A stretch of 64,000 bases of DNA from Telopea speciosissima (lineage: Eukaryota; Streptophyta; Magnoliopsida; Proteales; Proteaceae): assembly GCF_018873765.1 (NCBI RefSeq), contig NC_057920.1:11049307-11113306 (forward strand), read 5' to 3'. The notes under the pieces were generated by a model. It saw nothing but the letters and a program-made list of their open reading frames with translations. It did not search any database and was not told the DNA's origin. Numbering within the stretch: position 1 is the stretch's first letter; every line of letters starts with the position of its first letter. The translations under genes were made by a program, and so were the position numbers. Shown here one piece after another: positions 12,988 to 24,900 of the stretch.

Positions 12988-15900
12988 ATGACGGTGTTTC
13001 ACTTCTTCAACTGTGCAATTCTTACTTTCGGTCCTCATGCCGTCTACTACTCGGCGACTCCATTGTAAGTCATCCCTTCCCCTTGATTTGCAGAACTGCC
13101 ATCTTTCGAGAAACTTCAAACATCTCCTCCACTTCGATCTGACTTCCCGAACTGATATTTCGGAGGGGAAACCCCGGACAATTTTTTTCTTTTCGACCAA
13201 CTTGATCGACTTTAATGATCATGTTCTTCTCTAAATTTTTTCTTCAATTTCTCATTTGTCGTTCATCAATTTTTTGCAAGGGTAAGAATTATTCTTTTGA
13301 AATCGAATATTCATATAGATTATGGTTCTGAAGCTTCTCCCCCCCACCCCCTACACAAAAAAAAAATTGTTTTTTGCTAAGTTATGGTCTCTGATTTACT
13401 TGTATTTTCTCATAGAATTGAATTTTTCTAATGTGGTACTTCGGCACTTTGGCTTCCTATCTTTGTCTTATCAGAATTTATAATTAGCTAGTGTGGACTA
13501 TCTGTGTGCAGATCCGAGTATGATACGCTTGGTACTTCCGTTAAAGCCGCGCTCGTTTATCTTGGAGCAGCTCTAGTAAAGGTCTGTAAACACTAGTGTC
13601 ATTTGTCTCATACACTTCTGACTGTGATAGATTGTTTGATTGCTGTCGTACCATTAAATGGGAACATGGGATCTATTTGCTGACCTGCAATGATCTGTTT
13701 CAACATAATAGAGGAGGGTAAGTTTTTACCACCTGATGGGCACATATATATGGATTTTAGGGGTTTGGTTACAACAGAAAAGCCTGAATTGAATTAGTTG
13801 AGAATGACTCATTAGTCTTTGCATCTGAATTGATTTGTACAATTGACCTTGGTTACATTAGACCAAATGTGTTTGCTCATGTTTTCATTCTACCTTGCTA
13901 GTTAGATTTTAGTTTCTGGTTTAAAAAAAAAATGCCAGCTGAAAGGAGGAAGAATGTAGGATTTTATAGTCTATCTTGGCTAACCAAGTTGTTTAACAAG
14001 ATTATGATCACTAGGAAAATGACAGATGAATGGAGGAGAAGCATTATGGTCCAAATCTATAAAAACAAAGGAGATATTCAGAACTGTAATAACTATAGAG
14101 GCATAAAGTTAATGAGTCGTACAATGAAGTTTTTTTTTGGGTGAATGTCATACAATGAAGTTATGGGAGAGGGTTATTGAAACCCACCTGAGAAAGGAGA
14201 CTGCTATTTCGGAAAACCAATTCGGATTTATGCCAGGAAGATCCTCGATGGAGGTAATTTTCTTACTGAGGAGACTCATGGAAAGATATAGAGAGGGCAA
14301 GAAAGATCTTCATATGGTCTTGATAGATCTAGAAAAAGCCTACGGCAAAGTCCTTGGAGAGCTAATCTGGAGTATTCTAGAGAAGAGAAGGGTATCATAT
14401 AAATATATAGATATAATTAAAGATACGTATGTTGATGTGGTGACTAGCGTTAGAACAGTGGGGGTAGGGATGTAAATGGATATTCGTAAATCTGTATTCG
14501 ATCCGCGTTCGTATCCGTTTAGGAGAATCCGAATCCGTCTGAAACTAATCGGATACGAATATGATAATCCCCCTATCCGACCGAGATATGTATGTTGATG
14601 TGGTGACTAGCGTTAGAACAGCAGGCTGCGGGGGGCCAAGGTAGTGAATTCCCAATCTCAATCGGGTTACACCAAAGATCAACCTTAAGCCCTTATTTGT
14701 TTGCGCTTATCATGGACGACTTAACCAAAGGCATACTGATGCAGCACTAAGTGCCCACACCCGAAGGAAGAAGAAGAAGAAGAAGCAGCCTGAAATTAGG
14801 GCTTAGTTTGGCATAGCTTAGGTTTGCATTTTAGTATTTTCCATAGTTTTTATTTCAGTTTATTTGTAAACTTAAATCGAACCGGTTCAATTTAAGTGAT
14901 TTAATTAAGCCTTAATTTTAAGTTGTTAGGGACATTTAGGTCTTCTTTTATTTTAAGTTTTAAGTTGTTTATATAGATCTCCACCCCTCCACGATTTAGT
15001 GAGGGAGTGTTTTGCTTAGATTAGGATTGGGCCATTGGCCTTTTATTATAAAATATTGAATATCGTGGGAGGTCCCCCATAGCTGATGAATTAAAAAAAA
15101 AAAATAGAATTGTGCTGCTGCTATTGTTGTTGTTGTTGTTGTTGCTGCTTCTTGAGAGCTTGCATCCTTGTGGTTCTATCAAGATGGAAAGAGTAGGTGG
15201 ATCTCCTACGATTCCTTGCATCGAGACAATCGGGAGGATCTCCATTGAAGGTGGTTCTATCCTTCTCCATTGTTCAAGCTTGCTGCTAGTGGGATCTGTT
15301 GTAAGATTGAGTTCAATTTCTGTTTCTAACCCTCCAATCCCTCCCCCAATCGATCCCCTTTTATTTTATTTGAAATTTTGAATCCCCTCAAAACCCTAGA
15401 TCTTCTTAACTCCAGCCAGCCTTCATCCTTCATCAGATTCAACCCAAATTCAGCTTACAACTCCCTCTCCACACCCCTTACACTCGACTTTAAGCTCTGC
15501 CCCATTCCTCCACTCAAACCCTAATCCACATTGTCTCTGTAAAACCCCGAAAGCCCTAAATTTCTGTCTAGACCTAACCGGCCATCAAAATTACACCATA
15601 CTACAGCCGAACCTCCCTCCCATTGCCCCTAGCACTCGGCCAGAAGCCCTGGTCCAGATTCCCATCGTAAACCCTCGTTTTAGCTACTTTCCTTGTTTCC
15701 CAAAACCCAAAACCCTAACCCTAATTTTCTGGAATTTAGATACTCATTCAAACCTAACTTAACCTATACCATTAGCTTCCCCTAGACCTACCTATCATTA
15801 CTAAATAAAATCCAACCTCAATACCCTACGCATAACCCTAGTTTTGACCTAAAACTACAATTCTGCCGATTGCAACTGCAGAACCAGCAGCCCCTTGGTT

Positions 15901-18900
15901 CCTTTATCATTAGATCCTAGATATTTGGCCTCTAGTAGGTCCTTTGCCTATCTGGAGCTACATTACATACAAGATGATGTCCCATGGTGTATGATCTTTG
16001 TAGATGGTATTGTTTTTGTAGATGAGACAAAAGCAGGGATTAACGCCAAAGTGGAACTATGGAGAACAACCTTGGAATCAAAAGGTTTGAAGATAAGTAG
16101 AACTAAGATCGAATATATCGTGTGTAACTTTAGCAGCTCTCAGACAGATAATGAGGTGGTGAATATTGATGAGAGGGAGATCTTGCAAAGTGATCACTGT
16201 AGATATCAGGGATCAATCATAAACAAGGACGACATAGATGACGACTTTGCCCAGAGGATTAAAATAGGGTGGATGAAGTGGAGAGGTGCGTCCAGAGTTC
16301 TGTGTGATCAACGTATCCCTTTAAAGCTTAAAGGAAACTTTTATAGGATTGTCATTAGACCAACTATGATGTACGGGGCGGGATGCTGGACTGTGAAGAA
16401 GTGCCATATAAATAAACTTGGTGTTGCAGAGATGAGGATGTTGAGATGGATGTGTAGGAAAGCTAGGAAAGATAAAGTAGGGAATGACCATATTAGAGCT
16501 GGGCTGGGAGTAGCTCAAATGCATGATGAACTTAGAGAGAGTCGTTTGAGGTGCTATGGGCATGTTCTCAACTGAGGCCTTCAAATGCCCCCAGTTTGGA
16601 AGAGTATCCTGATCCAGATGGAGGGAACCAAAAAAAGCTAGGGGCAGGCCTAAGACAACCATAAGAGAAGTGGTGAAGAAAGACATGCTTAGCTTAGGCC
16701 TTGTTCCAGGTATGGCCTCAAGTAGAGCTGATTGGAGAGCTAAGATCCATGTGGTTGACCCCTTTTTGTTGGACTTTGATGTTGTGATGCTGTTGTTGTA
16801 ATACACTCCATTTTGAGGCTTGGAGCAAATTGTTGGGCTGGTAGTTATTAAGCGGTATGTAGCTAAGAAGGTTCGATGCCCTAGAGTTTGGGTCGATGTT
16901 GTATGCCCCTCTATCTTTCCTTTACTTCTTTATTATTAATATGCTGTCTCTTCTGGGATCCAGGCAGCTGACCCCATTAAGTTGGGATAAGGCTATGTAG
17001 TTGTTGTTGTTGTTGTTGTTTTTAAAAAAAAAAAAGCATTTCCCGCTTTAAAGCTATTCTAACACTATCTGTTCGTCTTGACAGCTTGTATGCATAGCAA
17101 CCTTTCTCAAAGTACCGGAGAACGATAGTTTTGATCCATATCAGGTTCTGATTCATTCATAATCTCCAAATTGGACTGTTTAAGTTGTCATATTTATTGC
17201 TGAAAAGTTACAATTCTTATGTTGTTCCTAAGATTTGATGTAACAGCTTTTGTTAGTGTGTCTAAAAGTTGAAAGCTGGAAAGTTAATGAAAGCTATTAA
17301 TATAAGTATGTCTCAAGTTCATAGCTTCTGATGTGTCCCTTAAACTTTGTATGAAATATAATTTGCAACTGTATCTACCAAATACCAATGTCTATGTGAC
17401 TTTGTGCTTGTTTCACAAAGTCGCCAGTATTTTTCCTTCGATTAGGCCAGGAGAAAATGAATCTGGATGATTCTTCTAGTTTGCAGCTTGAAATCAAGCT
17501 ATTAAATGTTCTTGGAGGACGCGTAAATATATACTTTATCTAAATTATAACCTGGAAATTTGAGATATAGACTAATATTGGACGAAGTGAAATATGAGCT
17601 TCAGATATAAGTAATTGTAACAGACAGATCATATGTTCTACAGATAAGTCACCTAGAGGGTTTATTTTAGTGGAAATAATCCTTGGGTTGGGTTATGTAT
17701 GCATTGGGCCTCTGATTCCATGTGTTTTCTTTGTAATGGGCCACTTTAATGGGCCTAAAATGTGGGTACAAGGTAGGGGTATGGGATTAGGCTTAGTAGG
17801 AGCTTATTAGCTTTATTTTCATTCCTAATTGACTTAGGATTATTGTTATTAGTTGCTTTTAATTTCAGCAAACAATGTAATAACTCCTACTTACACTAGG
17901 AGTTGATTTCTAGTTTTCTTAGTTGGATTAGGACTTTTGATTTTCTTTCTATTTAAACAATGTAAGGCTGCTCAGCCACATATGATTTTTTGATTAATGC
18001 TATTTTGAGATTGCCTTGCTGCAAGAGCGCTGTGTGATACAATGGGTGAGATACCCTTCGACCTGAGATAGGTTTTACCCTTCTTCTTCCCTGTTTACCG
18101 CCAACTACTGCTATGTTTGCTTCTCTGATCGATATCACTAGTTGCTGAAGTTGTTTGCTACCAGATTTCAAGAAGGTTAATTGTTCTTTCATTATATATT
18201 CAATCCCTAACATCAGGTCAGTCTAAATTAGATTATCAGAGTTTAATTCTAGATTTATAGCTCCTGTTTATGCTCTGTTTTTCACTCTATTTTAGCAGGA
18301 AGAGTTTTGTCAATTAAACCCAAACCCTTAAACAGAGTCCACCAAGACTTTGGGGAGTCTTAGGTCTACCCTAGACCAAACTCGACCCTGGTTTGATGGC
18401 CATCTGGCCGCTGGTTTGTGAGTTACCTAAAATTCTCTCTTTTCCCAATTTTCTCTATTTTAGAATTTGGATTTTCAAAATAACTTTTAATCCAGCCTTT
18501 GGTTTATATTGAAACCTTAGGGATTTTATTTAAATTATTGAACTTGAGGTCTGATAACCGTTGGTTGGATTGGATTTAATTTCAGTTTTACTGTTTCTGG
18601 GATCTCTGCCCGTGAGATCATTGTTTCCTAAATAACTCTGAAACTGCTCATTGGATCATTCCCATCTTTTGAAGGGTTCTTATCCTTCCTATCAACTATT
18701 GTTTCCTAGATTTTGGTGTTATTCTGAGAGGTTTGAGTTTTCAGTCAATTTTCGAGTTTCTATCTGAGTGGGGTTTTTGACTTGGTGATGCAGGTTTATC
18801 ACCAAACCGGGCTTCTTTCCTTAGAAATAAGTCTAGGGTTGGGATATAGACGTGTTGGGCCTTTGGTCCCATGGGCTCTCTATGTAATAGGCCATTTTTA

Positions 18901-21900
18901 TGGGCCTAAAGTAGGGGTACATAGGTTGTATACGGGGTTAACTCTATACTTAGTTTATTTTCATGTTTTAGTGTTTTAAATTGAACCAGTTAAATCATTG
19001 GTCCAATTTAAGTGATTTTAGAATATTGTTTTGGGGTAGAATCTTTTTAACTCAAGTTATATTTTAGGGTCCTCACCTCTACATGAATGTTAGAGAGGGA
19101 GTGTTTTGTATTTAGACTCAGCCAAGGATTTGGGATTTCCTATTCCTAGGCTGCCTAGGAATTTAGGCCTTTGGCCAATATAAATAAAGAACAACCGTGG
19201 GGCTCCTCTTTACCTCACTGTTTTATGAAATCTGCTCTTGCAAGCTGCTGCGACCTTCCTTCTATTGAAGATCTGCTATGTGTGTGATCTAAGCTGGTGG
19301 GATTGGTGTTTGATCCAATCGACACCTTACAGTGTGAAGCCCGGGTGGTTTGTTGGTGGGATTGGTGTCTGATCCAATTGACACTTTGCGGTCTGAAGCC
19401 CGGGTGGTTCTTTTGAAGTTCAAGATCTGATTATTATTCAATTTCAAATTCAAGATCTGATTTTTATTTAAGTTCAAGTTCAAAGATTCAATTGCCCGGG
19501 TGGTTCGTTGGTGGGATTGGTGTCTGATCCAATCGACACTCTGTAGTGTGAAGCCTGGGTGGTTCTTTTGAAGTTCAAGATCTGATTTTTATTCAAGTTA
19601 CCATAGTTGTGGGAAATTGAAAAACAAAAGGGGGAAAACTTAGGTTTGGGCTGTAGAGGATGAGAAGAAGTAGTATCGGATTGAGGATGTCTCAAACTTA
19701 CTTGCAGTTGCAGAGAATAATCGGCAGTAGCAGTAACTTGCATAGTTGTTAAGGCGCCTAGGCGAACCAAGTCGATGGAAGGGGCTAAAAACCAAGGCGA
19801 CACCAACGAGGTGATGAGGCATCGCCTAGGCGTCTCTCTCTCGTCTTGGTTGCCTAGGCGATGCCTTGTCACCTTGTTGATGTCGCCTTGGTTTTTAGCC
19901 CCTTCCATCGACTTGGTTCGCCTAGGCGCCTTAACAACTATGCAAGTTACTACTGCTGCCGATTATTCTCTGCAACTGCAAGTAAGTTTGAGACATCCCC
20001 AATCCAATACTTCTTCTTCTCCTCCTCTACAGCCCAATTCTAAGTTTTCCCCCTTTTGTTTTTCAATCTCCCATAACCCTAAGTCACCCACAGTTATAAC
20101 CATTTAAAATTCACCAAACTGTAGCCATAACACCCCTTGCCTATAACACACACTCGATCCACACTGCTATACATTCCCACCATTAAAACCCTAACATCCC
20201 ACCTTCTCAAATCAAAACCCATTTAGAAAATGCATTTTTGGGGGTTTAGCCTTAGTTGATATTCTTTGATCCTTTCCAGAAACTTTCTTAGAGCTTCCGG
20301 AGTGTCTGAGAAGGAGCTGGTTTAGAGGGGAGAGTTTGGGTACAAAGAAACCCAAAGATGAAGATGATGATGATCCTGCCACGATCCGAGCCAAGATAGC
20401 GGTACTTCAGAAGCGCTTATTTGGGTTTTGATTTGAGCAGGTGGGATATTAGGGTTTTAATGGTGGGAATGGACAGCAGTGTGGAACTGTGGATCGAGTG
20501 TGTGTTATGGACAGGGTGTGTTATGGCTGCAGTTTGGTGAATTTTAAATGGCCGGTTATGTCTCTGGGTGACTTATTGGAAATTGAAAAAGAAAAGGGGG
20601 AAAACTTAGGGTTGGGCTGTAGAGGATGAGAAGAAGAAGTATGGGGTTGGGAATGTCTCAAACTTACTTGCAGTTGCAGAGAATGATCGGCAGCAGCAGC
20701 AACTTGAATAAAAATTGATCTTTGAACTTGAACTTGAATAAAAATCAGATCTTGAACTTCAAAAGAACCACCCGGGCTTTACACCGCAGAGTGTCGATTG
20801 GATCAGAGTCATCAGACACCAATCCCACCAACGAACCACTTGGGCTTCACACCGTAAGGTGTCGATTAGATCAAGCACCAATCCCACCAGCTTTGATCAC
20901 ACACAAAGTAGATCTTCACTAGAAGGAAGGTTGCAGCAGCTTGCAAGAGCAGATTTCATAAAACAGTGAAGTAAAGAGGATCCCACGGTTGTTCTTTATT
21001 TATATTAGCTAAAGGCCTAAATTTTTATGCAACCTAGGAATAGGAAATCTCAAATCCTTGGCCGAGTCTAAATACAAAACACTCCCTCTCTAAAATTTGT
21101 GTAGAGGTGTGGACCCTAAAATATAACTTAAGCTGAAAAGATTCTATCCTAAAAGAATATTCTAAAATCACTTAAATTGAACCAATTGTTCAACCGGTTC
21201 AATTTAAAACACTAAAACATGAAAATAAATTTAGTATAGGGCTAATCCCGTGTGCAACGTATGTACCCCTACTTTAGGCCCATAAAAGTGGCTTATTACA
21301 GAGAAAGCCCATGGGACCAAAAGCCCAACACGTCTATATCCCAACTGTAGACTTATTTCTAGGGAAAGAAGCCCAGTTTGGTGATAAACCTGCATCATTT
21401 GGGATCCTATCTGGGAGGGTTATAGAGTTGTTCCTATCTACCTCCCACCATGAATGGCAGGAATGGGTGGGGAGTTTATCCCACATCAGTTGGGTAGTGT
21501 GTGGCTGTTGGGCTTATAACCTTGGGAATGACCTCTCCACCCTGAAGCTCAGGCTTTTGGTTGGATGCCGTCAAGGTTAGTCAGTTAAGGAGGGAAGCGT
21601 GACATACTGTTCTCCCATTGAGTCTATTAAAGACTTAAAGTAATCCCTCAGTGAATAGTTGTGGACACTTAAAAAAAATGTGAGCACTTTTTCAACGGCT
21701 TTTCATGACTCTTATATCTTTCCAAAAGAAAGTTCATTTTTCATTGCCTACCTCTAGGCCTACATGATGGAGAAATAACACAATGCTTCATTGTACTTTT
21801 CCAAACTCCCAAGCATTCAAGTTACAATTGTTTCTGGTCACCGCCCTTCTCCAGAAGCTTTATTTTTTCAATAACCAAGAGTGAAGGGTCGAAAGTCCAA

Positions 21901-24900
21901 TACCCCATCTTGTTTTGGGGCTAAGCACTACACTGAATACCATGAGGTGATATGTAGAAGCTCCTTTCCGTCCTGTTGAAAGAAAACGTTGCTGAATTTT
22001 CTCTATCCTCAGCAATTTTGACCGGAGCAAAAAACACGGAGGGGAAATAAGTGGGAAGCTGGCCAGGGTAGCTTGTATAAGGGTAATTTCCTGTAGTACT
22101 AGTACCCTTGATGGTACTACTTTTACACAGCAACAAATACTTTTTGAATCATTATGTGATTTTGAGTCTGCAGTACCAGTACGGTAGTACCTCATGATGG
22201 GAAACTTACCTGAACTTACATTTATAGTTTGATTGGTAGTACTAGTACTTCAAATGCATTAAGAAGATTGTTTATACTCTCCCCATTTGGCGTTCCTGTT
22301 TGTAGCTCCCATAGAACTTGAGAATATCACTACATCTGGTTCTATTGCTTCTTCTTTATGATAGCTCCTTGTTAGATGAAAAACAATTGTGTGATCCTAC
22401 GCTGGAGAGATTCACTTTTTTGTGTTTTGCAAAACATTACGAAAGTAGATCCTCCCCCCCCCCCCCCCCTTTTTTTTTTCTTTATTGAGGTGATTGAGAA
22501 ATTATCTATTTCTATCTGCCATGAACTGTGGAGTAAGTGGAATGGATTTTCATTACTCCAAGGTTTTATTTTATTTTTCTTAGGAGAAGTTTTAGCACAT
22601 CTCTTACTCTTGTTGTTGTGGAACACCACCTAACCTGCTTACTTTCAAGGAACTACTCCCAAAATGTCAACTATAATTTATAACTGATTGTTACTTATTT
22701 TTTCAGGAATTATTGAAAGCTTTGATTGGGTTTATCGATGTTGTTGGGCTGTACTTCGCTTTGACTCAGTTGACCCACAGAAACATATCGCAAAATCATA
22801 AATTTCAAGCTGTTGGACTTGGTAAGAGAACCTTAATGTTTTGCCTTTCAATTTTCCATAGTTGTCAAGGACTCGAGGTGACTAGGCAACCCAAAGTGTT
22901 GGAGGGGCGTTTAGGCGACAGGGTGCCCTAGGCATGCATTAATGATTATATGCAATATAGCAATGATAATTTTATATAATTATGTTGATATGCAACATAG
23001 AAGCCATATAAATGCAATATGATATAGTTATGCTAATGTTGACTTATTAAGAGAAAATCAACATATGATAAGCAAAGAATAGGATATAATATAGGGGCAA
23101 TTACTATCACTACCCTACACTTAGCCTTCATTTACTAAAACTACCCTACCTTAAACTTTTTTTCTGAAACTACCCTGCTTTTAAACTTTTACACCTCCTT
23201 CTACCCTCATGTTTTTAAATACCCAGATTACCCTTCCTTTTCACCTAGTAACCTGCTAATCGATTTAACCTTCCGTTCTTCTAATTTTTACTACTTTTGT
23301 CATTAAAATAGTAAAAAAATGAAAGCACCCACCTGCTTCTTCTCTCTCCCGTTTTTTACTTCATTCGTTTTTTTTTCATTAATTTTGTAAAGGGAGTCGA
23401 GCTGTTCCATGGTTTTAGTGCTCGGTATCGGGGGCTTTGAAGAGAGTCGATTTGTTCCATGGTTTTAGTGCACGGTATCGGAATGGGTATCGGTAACCTG
23501 CAAAACCGATACGATACTGATATGGTATCAGCCTGGATCGGTTGTATCGGACAAAATTACCCCTGAATCTCCTTAAAAATGAGTTTTCTGACCATTTTAC
23601 CCCTTGTTCGTACCGTGCTATCGATACAGTATCGGTGACTAGCAAAACCGGTACGTATTGCCCGATACAGGCGAAACGATACCGATACTTAGAACCATAA
23701 TTTGTTCGAAGAAGAACGTTGAGGATGAAATGCTGAATAAAAAATTAATTAAATAGAAAAGTTGAAGGAAAAAAACGGAGTAAAAAAATGGGAGAGAGAA
23801 GAAGCGGGTGGGTGCTTTCAATTTTTACTATTTTAATGACAAAAATAGTAAAAAATAGAAGAAGAATGATAGGTTAAATAGATTAGCAGATTACTAGGTG
23901 AAAAGAAAGGGCAATCTGGGTATTTAAAAACATGAGGGTAGAAGAAGATGTAAAAGTTTAAAAGCAGGGTAGTTTTAGAAAAGAAGTTTAAGGTAGGGTA
24001 GTTTTAATAAATATAGGCTAAGTGTAGGGTAGTGATAGTAATTGCCCCATAATATAAGCATATTCATCCAAAGCAATAAACAGAAATCAGTGTAAACTCG
24101 TATAGTGTCAACAAGGCGTACTGTCGCCTTGGACCCAAGAAAGAGACTGGATGCCTAGGCGGTGCCTTGACTACTATGCAATTTTCTCTGTTATAAGCCT
24201 ATGATCCAAAATGATGCCAAAAATGATGAATACTTGTTTACAATGAAAATTCATTGTATTAATGGAAAACTGCCGCCCAACCCCAACACCCCATCATTGG
24301 CCCCGACCCCAACACGTCAAGTCGCACACGTGCATGCACACACACACACTCATACACACCGAGGAAGGGAGGATGATTCCACTTCTATGTATCTTCTTCT
24401 CTATGTTATATTATCCAAATATTGCATTGCTTTTGTTTTTTGCTCCCTACCAGTGTACCTACATTATTTCGTCATCATGGTGGTATCACAAGTTGTGTTT
24501 ATTTTTTAAAAAAAATTGTCATTGTGTGCGTGTGAGCTCCAATGAAACCAGAATCGTAGTAACAGGTCAGAAACTAGATTTCAGGAAATTTATAACAACG
24601 AAAATTAGAGTATCAGATCTAGATGGAGTTCAGTCGAGTGCTCTGTCTAAGTAGGAGACTATGATACTAAAATTCAGGCCCAATCCAATGGTCAAATTCT
24701 TCAGATGTATATTCCTACTTGAAGAAGAAATTCTCAAATCTGAGAATTGGTGGAGAATCTGGACAATCCAATTCAGGAATCAGATTTAACACAATAAAAC
24801 AGATGTATTGATATGTAGAAATCTGAATTAGAAGTGGAACAAAACCTGAACTTGAAATTCATCTTGAATTAGGAAAACCAGAAAACAATTCAAAGATGAC

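Larger units (their letters stand above)
13920..17034 (+). mobile_element. RTE-type LINE, 5'-truncated, split by solo LTR
   Basis: Frames at 13932-14144 and 14137-14475 give reverse-transcriptase motifs IYKNKGDIQNCNNYRGIKL, ENQFGFMPGRSSMEVIFLL and LHMVLIDLEKAY. After the LTR, 15966-16575 continues with DDVPWCMIFVDGIVFVDET (the YADD-type box is degenerate, FVDG), SKGLKISRTKIEY and RRASRVLCD-like sequence. The 3' end AAGTTGGGATAAGGCT plus a (GTT)n tail (16999-17021) is the known plant RTE terminus. Frameshifts and the altered active site show it is dead. It lies in TMEM147 intron 2. Confidence 0.88.
18786..21397. mobile_element. Inverted LTR pair (TGATGCAGG...CCTGCATCA)
   Basis: Positions 18786 to about 20225 are one LTR copy in plus orientation (with a MITE at 19602-19942). 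Positions 21397 back to about 20435 are the same sequence in minus orientation. Both arms begin TGATGCAGGTTTATCACCAAAC. The outer flanks cttgg (18781-18785) and tttgg (21398-21402) look like one five-base target duplication with a mismatch. The spacer at about 20226-20434 is unrelated to the arms. No primer-binding site or polyprotein is present. Confidence 0.75.
22857..24178. mobile_element. CATAGTTG element, 1.3 kb, hosting nested MITEs
   Basis: Ends CATAGTTGTCAAGG and CCTTGACTACTATG are flanked by a perfect eight-base duplication caattttc (22849-22856 and 24179-24186). Inner flanks carry the same GCCTAGGCG-type words as 19741-19942. Its centre is occupied by the foldback at 23094-24048. 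It starts 35 bp after the exon 4 donor of TMEM147. Confidence 0.85.

Noticed and set aside
13020..13064. Possible alternative start codons near TMEM147 exon 1
   Set aside because: Only the ATG at 12988 gives MTVFHFFNC, matching the family N-terminus and the exon phase.
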